From: Reticulascus tulasneorum
Lineage: Eukaryota > Ascomycota > Sordariomycetes > Glomerellales > Reticulascaceae
Assembly: GCA_001557505.1 (NCBI GenBank)
Contig: LSAX01000004.1
Location: forward strand, 2,480,001 to 2,544,000
DNA length: 64,000 nt
Reading direction: 5' to 3'
Part shown: piece after piece, positions 52,467 through 61,900 of the stretch
Position numbering within the stretch: position 1 is the first letter of the stretch
Layout of the letters: each line of letters starts with the position of its first letter
Notes under the pieces: generated by a model
Databases searched by the model: none
Seen by the model: only the letters and a program-made list of their open reading frames with translations
Told to the model about the DNA's origin: nothing
Made by a program: the position numbers and the translations under genes

Positions 52467-53198
52467 TCATCTATTCCGGGGTTCAGGGCTTCGACGTCTC
52501 TCCCTCGACCGTGGCCGATGTGCCTCCCTGCTTCTACTTCTCCGTCGGTACTCCTTCTTCTCCTGCCGTGGACTCCGACTTCGGGCCTCTCGGTGCCGCC
52601 TCTCGCGCCCGTCATCACGATCACGTCTAGGCTCTCTTTCACGACTTCGGCTCCGCCGTCTCTCGCCGTCTCGCCTCGATCGCCCATGCCGTCTGTCCCT
52701 ACTTCCACTCCGACTCCTATGTCTCCTTCTCTCTCGTCGCTCTGAATCATCATGACGGCGTGGTCTTGCAGTCCTCTCAGACGCAAGCTCTAGCCCGCCC
52801 TTGCGCTCCTTCAACGGCTCAACTGCTGCCTCTGCCGCACCAACTTGTCGTGATCCACTGACCTCGACGGCATTCGCACCCGTAGTGTTCCTCACCGCGA
52901 CCGGTAAGCCCAACGCCAGTGCCAAGGCATCTTCCTCAGCTTCTTTCACTTTCTTTATCTCCTCCCTTCTTTCTCTTTCGAGGCGCTCTTGGTCGGTTTC
53001 TGTAGACCCATCTTCGGCAACTCTGGGCTCCGAGTTCGCGTACCAGTTCAAATCGCGCCCCTTTTGCCATCGGCCCACTGGTGCTTTGAGGCTATGGCCG
53101 AGGTAGTTCTCTCTGTGCGCGGAGTTTGCGACCTCGTCCCAGCTGAAATTTACCCCTCCTCGCGACCCTGACTTTCGAACGCTGGAAAGTAGATCCAT
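52467..53198 (-). CDS. MMTAG-domain (multiple myeloma tumour-associated 2-like) RS-rich protein
   Basis: A single exon encodes 243 residues. Residues 1-55 match the N-terminal domain of MMTAG2: GSRGGVNFSWDEVANSAHRE, then NYLGHSLKAPVGRWQKGRDL and NWYA. A short helical Glu/Lys segment follows, with LALALGLPV aligning to the AALGY region of the human protein. The last 110 residues are an Arg/Ser/Glu-rich RS-like tail (RSRSGSRDRRHGRSRRDG) ending RRRSPEPRNR. The human protein is associated with RNA-binding and spliceosomal preparations; a role in RNA processing is plausible but not shown here. The domain is the only reliable label. Confidence 0.88.
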   Translation of the reverse strand: MDLLSSVRKSGSRGGVNFSWDEVANSAHRENYLGHSLKAPVGRWQKGRDLNWYANSEPRVAEDGSTETDQERLERERREEIKKVKEAEEDALALALGLPVAVRNTTGANAVEVSGSRQVGAAEAAVEPLKERKGGLELASERTARPRRHDDSERRERRRHRSRSGSRDRRHGRSRRDGERRRSRSREREPRRDRDDGRERRHREARSRSPRQEKKEYRRRSRSREAHRPRSRERRRSPEPRNR

Positions 53199-53531
53199 GT
53201 CGCAATGAGATTGATGCAGTAGTTAGAAATGCGTCTCCGTGGATAGTGTAAAGTGTATCGTATCGTATGGGTGGCTACCTTGATAGCTGGGCGTTCAAGA
53301 TTCCCCGATGCGATTTCTTAAGCCAGGTCGTCCAAATAATTAGTTGCCAAACTTGAGCAGAGGTTAGCATGCACTGAACGAGGTTACACTGCACAGAGGC
53401 TCTGGAATGAATGGCTCGGAACGGGCCTATTATTCTCCCGAAGAGATTAAATTTAGTTCCGATATTTGAATCAACTAGGCGCTAAGGGACGGGTCTAGTG
53501 CACCTGTTATGCGAATTCGGCGGTACGAAGT
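53199..53531. promoter_or_regulatory. divergent region MMTAG gene / orphan ORF
   Basis: These 333 bp separate two divergent starts. No motif was recognised. Confidence 0.45.
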
Positions 53532-54299
53532 ATGAGTTACCTAGATCAACTAGAAGCCTGGAAGCAGACGCCATGGCGTAGCCAGACTCGGCGCGAAAGC
53601 GTTCGGTTTATTAATCGGTATGGTTTGTGGCAACCTGATCACGGCTGGGGCTTCGTTGTATTTCGAACGGCGTACGGCCCTACAACAGACGATGAACGAT
53701 GGACAAAGGCAATGGATAAGCTTCGCGCATGTATCAAGTTTGCCATCGATTATAGGCGCTTGAAGTTGGAGCCTACGTTGGACCCGGAGCCCGATGAACT
53801 CGTCTTACGCACTCTCGATTTGCCAGTCATCCAAGACATGGAAACACTATCAGGTGCAGATTTTGAAGTCATACGCGCCAGATTTCGTCAATGGGTTATT
53901 GACCATGACGATCCTGAAAAAATGCCAACAAAAAGAACCGACTGCTGTATCATTATAGACGAAGCCGCCTTGGAATCATTAATCAAGGTTCCGGTGCCTA
54001 CCGTTAGCGACCCGGTGATCCCAGGCCACGTGCTGGGAACATACAGCTGGGTTTTGATTATCGACCCTAATTTCGACACGGAAGGCGACGGTACCTACCA
54101 AGGCTGGATGAGGGCGACCGCAACTAACCTCCAATACCTCTATTCAGACCTGGATATGCTAACGATGGAGGAATTCTGCCCTGTCCCTAAATTCGAGGGG
54201 CAGATTCCACTGTATAAGATAAATGACCCTACGGCCGCACCCCCCCTACAACCGCACCCTTACCTTACACTTTCAGACTTTAATAGAATTATAGAGTAA
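53532..54299 (+). CDS. orphan fungal protein whose C-terminus is encoded by a repeat
   Basis: A single exon encodes 255 residues beginning MSYLDQLEAWKQTPWRSQTR. It has a mixed alpha/beta composition, many Asp/Glu/Pro, and no signal peptide or membrane helix. I recognise no family; the style resembles fungal accessory proteins of unknown role. Up to about residue 227 (GQIPLY) the DNA has normal composition. From 54215 on the coding sequence is the left inverted repeat of the adjacent AT-rich element, so the last 28 or so residues (starting KINDPTAAPPLQPHP) and the stop at 54297 are supplied by it. Either the insertion cut off the original C-terminus, or the ORF and element share a history. The rest of the frame is intact. 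Confidence 0.65.
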   Translation: MSYLDQLEAWKQTPWRSQTRRESVRFINRYGLWQPDHGWGFVVFRTAYGPTTDDERWTKAMDKLRACIKFAIDYRRLKLEPTLDPEPDELVLRTLDLPVIQDMETLSGADFEVIRARFRQWVIDHDDPEKMPTKRTDCCIIIDEAALESLIKVPVPTVSDPVIPGHVLGTYSWVLIIDPNFDTEGDGTYQGWMRATATNLQYLYSDLDMLTMEEFCPVPKFEGQIPLYKINDPTAAPPLQPHPYLTLSDFNRIIE

Positions 54300-54303
54300 T
54301 ATA
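54215..54303. repeat. left terminal inverted repeat
   Basis: Read forward, this arm starts TAAGATAAATGACCCTACGG and matches the reverse complement of 55496-55584. The first 35 bases are identical. Over about 89 bases I count 11 transition and one transversion differences, then the match dissolves into AT-rich sequence. It contains two copies of a 16-bp unit (CCCTACRRCCGCACCC) at 54227-54242 and 54244-54259. It overlaps the 3' end of the orphan ORF. Confidence 0.85.
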
Positions 54304-55582
54304 AATAAAATCTTATAAAATTATCTTATATATATTAATAATAAAAGATTATATAACAAAAGTCTTTTTTAATATATCTCTAGTAAATAAAAAGATATAA
54401 TAGATTTAAATTAATATATAAAATTTTTATATTATTAATATATTAATTAATCTTATAAATTAAAAATAAGAAAAAATATTATATTAAAACTTTAATTTAT
54501 ATATTTAATTTATGAACTTAGTTTTATTAAATTAATTAGTCTTTTAATATTATAGATTTATTTAAAATATTAATATATATATCTAGATAATATAAATAAC
54601 TATATTTAAATAAAAAAAAAGAATAAAATTAATTTAACTAATATTTTTATTATATTATATATTAATATAAGATATAAAGGTTATATAGTTTATTATTATT
54701 AAGTTTTCAATTTAATATAAAATCTTTATAATTAAAAATTAATAATTTGCTAAAATAAATTATTTTAAGTTTAATATAAGATAATAAAATCTAAAATATA
54801 TATCTAATATTTTTATTTATTATAATTAATATTATTAAAAGTTAAAAATAAAATTTTAAAGCTTTTTATATTATAAAATTAAAAAAAGTTTTCTAAAAAG
54901 TTAAAATTTTATAAATATTAATTTTTTAAAATATAAAAACTTTATATTTTAAATTTTCAAAATTATATAAGTTATTTATATAAAAGTAAAATATTATATA
55001 TATTTTTTATATTTTTAATTTCTATATTATATTTATAATTTTAAAAAGTTAAATTTTATCTTTTTTAAGATAAATAAATATATATAAAATTAAAAAATAA
55101 AATAAAATAAATCTTTTTAAAATATTATTATATATTTATATATTAAATATTTTATTAAGTAGATTTTATAAATTTAAATAATGTTATTAATTTAATATAT
55201 TAATTTATATAATTAGTTTAAAAATGTCAATTTTTAATTAAATCTGATATATTAAAATTTTATGAAATTTTAAATTTCTTTTTATAATTAACTTTCTTAT
55301 ATAATAATATATTTTTATTATATTTAGTTTAAATTTATATCTTATTAATTAATCTTTTATATCTATAAATCTATATATTATATAATTATTTAAATTTATT
55401 ATATCTTCTTAATTAATATAGATATGAAAAAAAAAACCAAATATCTAAATTTTAATAATATTATTATATATATACAAATTTTATTAGATTTATTTTATAC
55501 TGTTCTATAATTTTAATAAAGCCTGAAAACGTAGGATAAGGGTGCGGCCGTAGGGGGGGTGCGGCCGTAGGGTCATTTATCT
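54217..55582. mobile_element. AT-rich foldback element with inverted termini (non-autonomous, RIP-like decay)
   Basis: The segment is about 1.37 kb. Apart from its GC-rich tips it is roughly 90% A+T and has no coding frame. The tips are inverted copies. A further match at equal distance from both ends (54393-54410 against the reverse complement of 55389-55406, 17 of 18 bases) shows that the arms reach at least 196 bp in. Flanking TA dinucleotides (54215-54216 and 55583-55584) could be a target duplication of the Tc1/mariner kind, although a TA step is weak evidence. Differences between arms are nearly all transitions in both directions, as expected of C-to-T decay in both copies. The extreme AT content is more than RIP usually gives, so an AT-rich origin is possible. 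Confidence 0.72.
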
Positions 55583-55584
55583 TA
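55496..55584. repeat. right terminal inverted repeat
   Basis: This arm is the inverted partner of 54215-54303. Both copies of its 16-bp unit keep the GG where the inner unit of the left arm has AA (54250-54251). It therefore preserves the more ancestral form there, while the left arm is more ancestral at other positions. Confidence 0.85.
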
Positions 55585-56057
55585 CTTCCTCTGTGGGCGG
55601 TGAATTAATTGATCCACCTGGGGGGGTAAGCGGCTTGCCACCTTTGGGAGGGACACCTAGAGGAACGGCGCGAGGAACGGCGCGAGGAACGGCGAGAGGA
55701 ACGGCGAGAGGAACGGGGGAAGCTTAATGCAGGTATAGATGACGCAGTGGGCAGCTCGAGAAATTTACTATTTTATGTTTCCGAGTCAAAGTTATAAGTG
55801 ACCTTGGCTCCTGGAGTCCAACCTCCACAGAAGGCAAGTTGGGGCCCGCCCACCCCGATTGGCGAGATTTAGTTAGTGTGTGTAGCCGTCGCTAAGTGCA
55901 TGCCCCCCTGCCAACTTCAACAGCCGGCATCAACCCACTACATCTTTTTTACTCTCCGAATACACATGCGGCTCTGCGAACTCACAAACTCACTCGACAT
56001 CCGCCCGTGAATGGCCCCCCTCAATCCCGTGGTCACTCCTACGTTTACCCATCCAGC
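55585..56057. other. right flank of the element and MED6 promoter
   Basis: This stretch holds a five-copy 12-bp tandem repeat (55660-55719) and then the presumed MED6 promoter and leader. Before the repeat, a minus-strand frame of about 49 codons reads Pro-rich sequence (VPPKGGKPLTPPGGS) and stops exactly at the outer edge of the right repeat. It lacks a start and is not called as a gene. Confidence 0.5.
55660..55719 (+). repeat. 12-bp tandem repeat, five copies
   Basis: Units of the form GAGGAACGGCGC or GAGGAACGGCGA repeat five times without interruption; the last is GAGGAACGGGGG. The period is a multiple of three, so both strands can carry repeated tetrapeptides (EERR on plus, VPRA or VPLA on minus). 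Confidence 0.9.
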
Positions 56058-57046
56058 ATGGCGAATGCCACAGAACCCGTCCTCGACGAGATCCAATGGC
56101 GCGCCCCGCCAATCGCCGCTGCGATGCAGGGCATCCACTCCAACTCGGTGCTCTTCTACTTCGCTGAATCGCCCTTCTTCGACCGCACCTCCAACAACGC
56201 CATGATCACCAATCAGGCCATGTTCAACCAGTCCATGATGGCCACGCTCGCCACTCGCGAGAGCTTCGAGGAGCATCTCAGCACCATGTCGGGCTTGCAG
56301 TACGTTGTCGCGGAATCGCCGGCGGAGATGGCGCCTGGGACTGGGACGGGCGTCTGGGTGATCCGCAAGCAATGGAGGAAGAAGAACAAGGCCCCTGTAT
56401 CGGATGATATCACGCCTATTGCGACCTACTTCGTGGTGGGAGAAAATATATATCAGGCGCCCACATTGGCGGATATCCTCAGCTTTAGAATTGTAGGTTC
56501 ATGGCTCCGAGGCCGGGAGTGAAACTTGCTGACGAGAACATACAGGAGTCTATTGCAGAGGCGATGAATAAAGTGCTACCGGCAGCGGACAACGTCAGAA
56601 CTTGGACGCCGTCTCTAGGCCATGTCTACCAGCTCCCGACGCAGAACGCGTTGACACGAGCACGAGGGACTGAATCGAAGGAAGGCACGCCGATGCCCGA
56701 TAGCGTAGTCAAAGCCACCAATGCGACCAAGAAAGGCAACCAAACGGCCCTTGATAGGCTCGCCGAAGAGTCTTTTGCGATTCATATGCGTCATGGAGGA
56801 GACTACATCGACGAAAATCCAATCACGGGGCGGCCAGGCGAGTTCCATCTCTCCTCTACAGGTCGCAAGGAGAAGATCCCACCACAGCAGCCCGGGAAAC
56901 CGGCAGGTGCGGGCCCTATTCTCAATACAAAACTCCAGGACGACATGACCAAGGACGGCAAAGCAACGAAGAGCCCGAAAACGCCAACTATGCCGAAACC
57001 CAAGAGGAGGAAGAGCAAAGCCGGCGCGAGCACAGCAGCGTCGTAA
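56058..57046 (+). CDS. MED6: Mediator complex subunit Med6
   Basis: Two exons (56058-56492, 56546-57046) give 311 residues. The N-terminal domain is diagnostic: DEIQWRAPPIAAAMQGIHSN, VLFYFAESPFFDRTSNN, and GTGVWVIRKQWRKK. The junction restores ILSFRIESIAEAMNKVLP, then RTWTPSLGHVYQLP. Med6 sits in the head module and is required for activated RNA polymerase II transcription. The C-terminal 130 residues are Lys/Pro/Ser-rich and disordered, ending in a basic cluster (PKPKRRKSKAG). ATG 56058 is chosen over an upstream in-frame ATG because the conserved motif begins about ten residues after it. The gene starts 473 bp from the AT-rich element. Confidence 0.94.
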
Positions 57047-57160
57047 AATGGTGATGCGTATTGGAACTAGCTAAAGGGGAAATGGGGCATTTCGGAGGCG
57101 TTGTTTTGATATTCAGTGATACCCCCAAATTCAAGTGTAAGTAACGACGCGATAAAACTC

Positions 57161-57193
57161 AGCAAATTCAACAAATTCAACAAATTCAACAAG
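57161..57193. repeat. 9-bp tandem repeat in a short convergent intergenic stretch
   Basis: AAATTCAAC recurs three times between the 3' ends of MED6 and the SDR gene (57047-57312). Nothing else was recognised in that 266-bp gap. Confidence 0.8.
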
Positions 57194-57312
57194 CATGATG
57201 TTGCTCGTCCCCACGCTTTCCCGTTTTGATGCACCTGTGCCTCATGCTTATCGTTTCGATGCTGTTCTGATTTATGCATTCCCAACCCCCAAGATCGGTC
57301 GTATCCTAGGAC

Positions 57313-58450
57313 CTAGTTGATCGAACATCCCCCATCCACCGCCAGTGCGGTCCCGTGGATGAATGATGATTTTGGGCTGCATAGAAACAAGATTGCGTCT
57401 GCAACTTCCTGCGGTGTACCTTTTCTTCTCATGGGCGAGGTTCCAATCACTGGATCGTTGGGGGAGATGTTACTTGTCATGGGTGTGCTGATGCAAAATG
57501 TTAGCACGAGTGAGCCCAACTCAGGGAGTGTGAGACTAACTCGATGATCCCGGGGCAGACGCAGTTGATTCGGATATTGTACTTGGCGTACTGCAAGTGC
57601 ATGTCAGCCTTCGTTCCCGAAAATTGGGTTCCTACACCCCCTGCAACTCACATCAATTGCGTCACTCTTGGTCATGCTCACAATGGCTGCCTTCGAAGCG
57701 CTGTATGCGGCTCCAAGATTGTCAGGCATGGAAACTTCTGTGCGCCAAGTGGGTTACCTACGTGTCTCATTTCTGCTCACAATACCAGGGCTACTGGCCA
57801 GATTCACGATGACACCTCGACTACCCGGTCTTCCGTCATGGGTTGGCAGCGGCTCTTGCTTCATCATCTGAGTGAGTTCCGCTCGAGAGGTGAGCCAGGT
57901 CCCCCGGTAGTTGGTATTGGTGACGCTGTCGAACTCAGCAGGCGACAGCAAATGGGATGGCTTGGTCGGCCCAAAGATAGCTGTGACTCGTGTTACCATG
58001 GTCATCTCGCGATTGGGTCGAGGCCCAAGCGGGAAGGTAGCTTACCAGCACAATTGACAGCATAGTCAATCCGGCCCCATTCTTCCGTCACGCAGTCGAT
58101 TCCCATGATCACATCTTGTTCATTTCTCATGTCGAAAGGGATAACGAACGTCCGCGAGTTCTGGTTTGCCTCGCGGCACAGACGGGAGGTTTCGGAAAGC
58201 CGGTCTTCGTCTTTATCCAGGAGGGCGATCCGCTTACAGCCCTCCCGGGCGAAAGAGATGGCCACCTTCCGTCCGATTCCTATTTCACATCGTTTAGTCA
58301 GATGCCTATATTAGAAAAGAGCTGGATTGATAAGAATATGGCAATCACGTTATGATCTGGCGGGGCAGATGTTGGCGCGGGGATAATATGGCCTAATAAC
58401 GAACCTGATGCAGCTCCGGTTACAAGTGCGACGCCAGTGAAGAGCGACAT
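57313..58450 (-). CDS. short-chain dehydrogenase/reductase (classical SDR)
   Basis: Six exons (58450-58405, 58279-58046, 57980-57786, 57737-57652, 57590-57541, 57487-57313) give 261 residues, the usual size of a classical SDR. The cofactor motif TGAASGIG spans the first junction, and its acidic follower is LLDKDEDR. The NAG-type motif reads NCAA. The catalytic Ser is in VNLASS and the Tyr-Lys pair in YSASK. RINCVCPGIIDTPM and GTALAVDGGCS close the fold. Five small introns (about 48-124 nt) are needed, and each junction restores a conserved motif. The second junction replaces a stop-containing stretch. The substrate is unknown and no pathway genes are adjacent. Confidence 0.9.
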
Positions 58451-58950
58451 TGTGACCACTCAAGGGAGGAAAGTAGAGACTTTTATCGATTTGGCGAGGA
58501 CACTTCTCAGAGCTGGACCTGTAGCAGATTCTAATATTTCAAAGCTCGCCTACGCTAGGTGCCGATCAACCTCTACTTATCACTGTTTGGACATGGTTGA
58601 AGATTGGGTGCAGGATCGGTCCACCCAGTGCCACCCCCATTCCAACTCCATAATCTAGATCCCCCCACGTGATGGATGTTTCATCCTCGGACTTGCTGTT
58701 TTCGTCTTGAAAGTTCAAATGAAACAAGATCCATCAGACGGGAACCAGGCCATGTGGTGCAAGGCTTGTCCCGCTTCCCAGTTATTTAGGGAAATGCGGC
58801 ACGGACTGGACGATCGAATGGAGTGACACGAGGTGGAGAAATGTGAATCAATATCTCACTGAGAGCCCGCAAGAGACCCAAGGGAGGGGCAGACAACACA
58901 TAGGTCTCATCAAACATTTCAATATAACTTCATTTCGTACACACCGACTT
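58451..58950. promoter_or_regulatory. intergenic SDR promoter / ECM16 3' side
   Basis: Both neighbours lie on the minus strand, so this 500-bp stretch holds the SDR promoter and the 3' UTR of the helicase gene. No other feature was recognised. Confidence 0.5.
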
Positions 58951-61900
58951 TCACTCCACCACCCAGCCTTTGCCCTCCACTTTGCGCTGCTTGACTTTCT
59001 TCATAGGTAGCGGCCAGCCCTGGCCCCCCACACCTTCAGCTCTTATATACGGGACAACATAGCATTCCCTGACTGTCCCAGTTACTGCTGATGAGCCACC
59101 TGACCCGTTGACTTCCTTAATGGGCTTTCCGAAGGTAAGGAGCGGGGTCCCCTTGGCGATGGTCGAAAGTTGGGCTCCCGTGATGTCAGTCAAGGAATGC
59201 ATCCTTGTTTTGGGCTTCTTCTCAGACTCGATTCCCGAGGTTGCCGCACGTTGGAGATAAGCGTAGATCACATACTCTGGGCACTCCTGCGGGCTCAGAT
59301 GTGCTAGCGGTGATGAGGGATGGATGTAGACGGCCTTGTCGACATCTTGGCCCGTCCCGACAGGAATGAGAGGAAGATAAGGCACCTCTATTGCTCTGCG
59401 GGGCTTCCTGTAATGCTCTGGCGGGATGGGAGCTAGATCAGCTCGAATGGCTACCTGGTCAATGAAACCAGCAGCAACGAACTGCTTCAGCGTTGTGACT
59501 TGCTTAGCTGTTGGGGGATCCAACTGGTCTTGGAACTTCAAGCTGGCAAAAGCCGGGATGTTCGTCCTCAGAAGGTCAACAATCTGCCGTCGCAGCTGCT
59601 GAATCTCCTTCAAGACCTTGTAGCGGACAAAGTGCCTCTCACACCACTCCTCCGTAGGTTCATGCGCAAACTCGCCCACGACCTGAAGTAGCTTGATGGC
59701 ATCGGACCTATCGTCTAGGAAGCAGAAATTCTTGTGAACGGCACCGAACATTCGTTTGATGTTGGCCCGGCGATCCTCCGCAAGAACCTCTGCATTAGTT
59801 CTGAATGATGATTCGTCCTGGGCCACCACTGCAGGGACGGCTTGATTTTCAGGGATGAACACCTCCGCTGCCGAAAGTCCTGCAACCAGCGCGATTGTAT
59901 ATGGCAGACAGTCCTGTAGATGCCCGACAAGTAGTATACGGGCAAAGCGGGGCGACAATGGAAATACAGACATGGTGGAGCCGATGCGTGTAACCTGGCC
60001 CTCTGACGAGATTGCCGACAGATAGGTCAGGAGTTTCTCTGATCTCTTGAGACTGTCTCGTTCTGGCGGGGTGGGGAAGGGGAAGTTGATGACATTCTGG
60101 ATTCTCATCGACTTCAATTGCAGGACGATCCCTTCAATCGGCATCCGCAGGAGCTCCGGATCCGTGAACTCTTGGAAGTCTCGTTCGTATACTGCTGAGG
60201 AATAGAGCCTATAGCAATGGCCCGGACCAGTTCGACCAGCACGACCTGATCGCTGGCTTGCACTTGCCTTGCTAATCCAGCCGATTTCATAGCTTTGCAC
60301 GCTACTTACTCGATCATATCGTCGCTCTTTGGATCTACCACAATCAAAAACGTACCGGATTCCGGGTATCGTCAAACTAGTTTCTGCAACGTTGGTCGCT
60401 AAGATCACTTGCCGAGTACCGTTTGGGGGCGTTTCAAAGACTCTCAACTGCTCCCGAGTTGGCAGCAATGAGTAAAGTGGCAGCACCTGCATCTTGAGTG
60501 GGCCGGTACCAGCTTCTTCCTCGATATCGAACTCTGCATCATCTTCGTCCTCTTCGTCGCTGAATGCAGAGTCGTCGAATGCATCTGCATTGCGGTCATC
60601 CACGTCACCAAATTCTATATCCTCTGCCTCGAGTGGTGCTTCGTTTGCAGGTATGCGGACTTTCGGACCGGCGGCTGAGTTGAAACCGCCAAAGGCAGAC
60701 TTCAATTGCTTGCTCAACTGTGATATCTCGTTCTGGCCTGTCATAAAGACCAAGATTCCCCCCGGTGGCAGCTTTTTGTGGCCTCTACTCACTTTTCGGA
60801 ACGCCTCTTCCACGTAGTCATGTTGTGTTCTTCTCGAAAAGTGAATCGTTACGGGATGCTGTCTTCCCTCAACTTCCACGACCGGCGGCGGGCTGGGAAA
60901 GAGGACTGGATTCTCCGTGAGATCTTCAATCCGTAGAGTCGCGGACATGATGATCAGCTTCAGTGGCTTTACGGATGGGTCCTCCTTCGCAAGCTCACTG
61001 CGTAACTTAATAACACGACTAAGCATCCCCACCAAGATGTCAGTGTTCACACTCCTCTCGTGTGCTTCATCAATGATTATAGCAGAGTATTTGCGGAGAG
61101 CGATGTCATGGGCAACCTCCCGCAACAGGACACCGTCGGTCATGAACTTGATAGCAGTTTTTGGATCCACCGTACCCTCGAAACGGATCTGGTATGCGAC
61201 TCGATCAGAGTGACTCCCTAGCTCTTCAGCCACTCGGCGAGACATGCTTACTGCTGCTACACGTCGAGGCTGAGTTATGCCAATCATTCCAGGGGTTGGT
61301 GAGTTCGACGAGCCATACCCTGCCTCATATAAGAACTGAGGTACTTGGGTGGTCTTGCCGGACCCTGTGGATCCACAAATTACAACAATGTCGTTATCGT
61401 GTATGGTTTCCATGATTTTCTGTTCTTCTGCTACCACTGGTAACTTCAAACGAGCTTCTGTGATCTCAGGTGACCTGATCACCGCAACGCTAAATGCTTT
61501 TCTAGCAGTGTTTCTTGTTTGTTGCAGCTCTAATGGGAGTGGATCCTGTTCGAGCGGTCTTGGCTTGAAATCTTTGGGTTGTGGAATGTCGAGGATCATG
61601 GAGGTCGATCCTATGGGTTGATATCCTAATGCTTCGTTCCTTTGTTGCTGAGCCCAAGCTTTGAATGCGGACGACCTCTCTTTGCTCTCAGCTTCACCAT
61701 CGACATCGCTTTCTGTTTCAGATTCGTCTTCGCTAGATCCATCAGAGGCAGTCTCTACAGCTGAGTCTCCCTCTGGGTCTGCTTCATCATCAGACTCCTG
61801 CACGACTGAATCGTCGTCCGCGTGGCTGCCATTGCCAGTTGGTTCCTGATCCTCATCTGATGTAAATCCGCTCCATTCTTCTTCCAACTCAGACTCGTTT

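Noticed and set aside
54300..55510. Nuclear insertion of mitochondrial DNA as explanation of the AT-rich block
   Set aside because: The block is bounded by inverted GC-rich tips and contains no recognisable mitochondrial gene piece; a mobile or foldback element explains it better.
54300..55510. Plain RIP of an ordinary gene duplicate
   Set aside because: About 90% A+T is beyond what C-to-T decay normally leaves, and no trace of codons is visible, although RIP-like transitions between the arms are evident.
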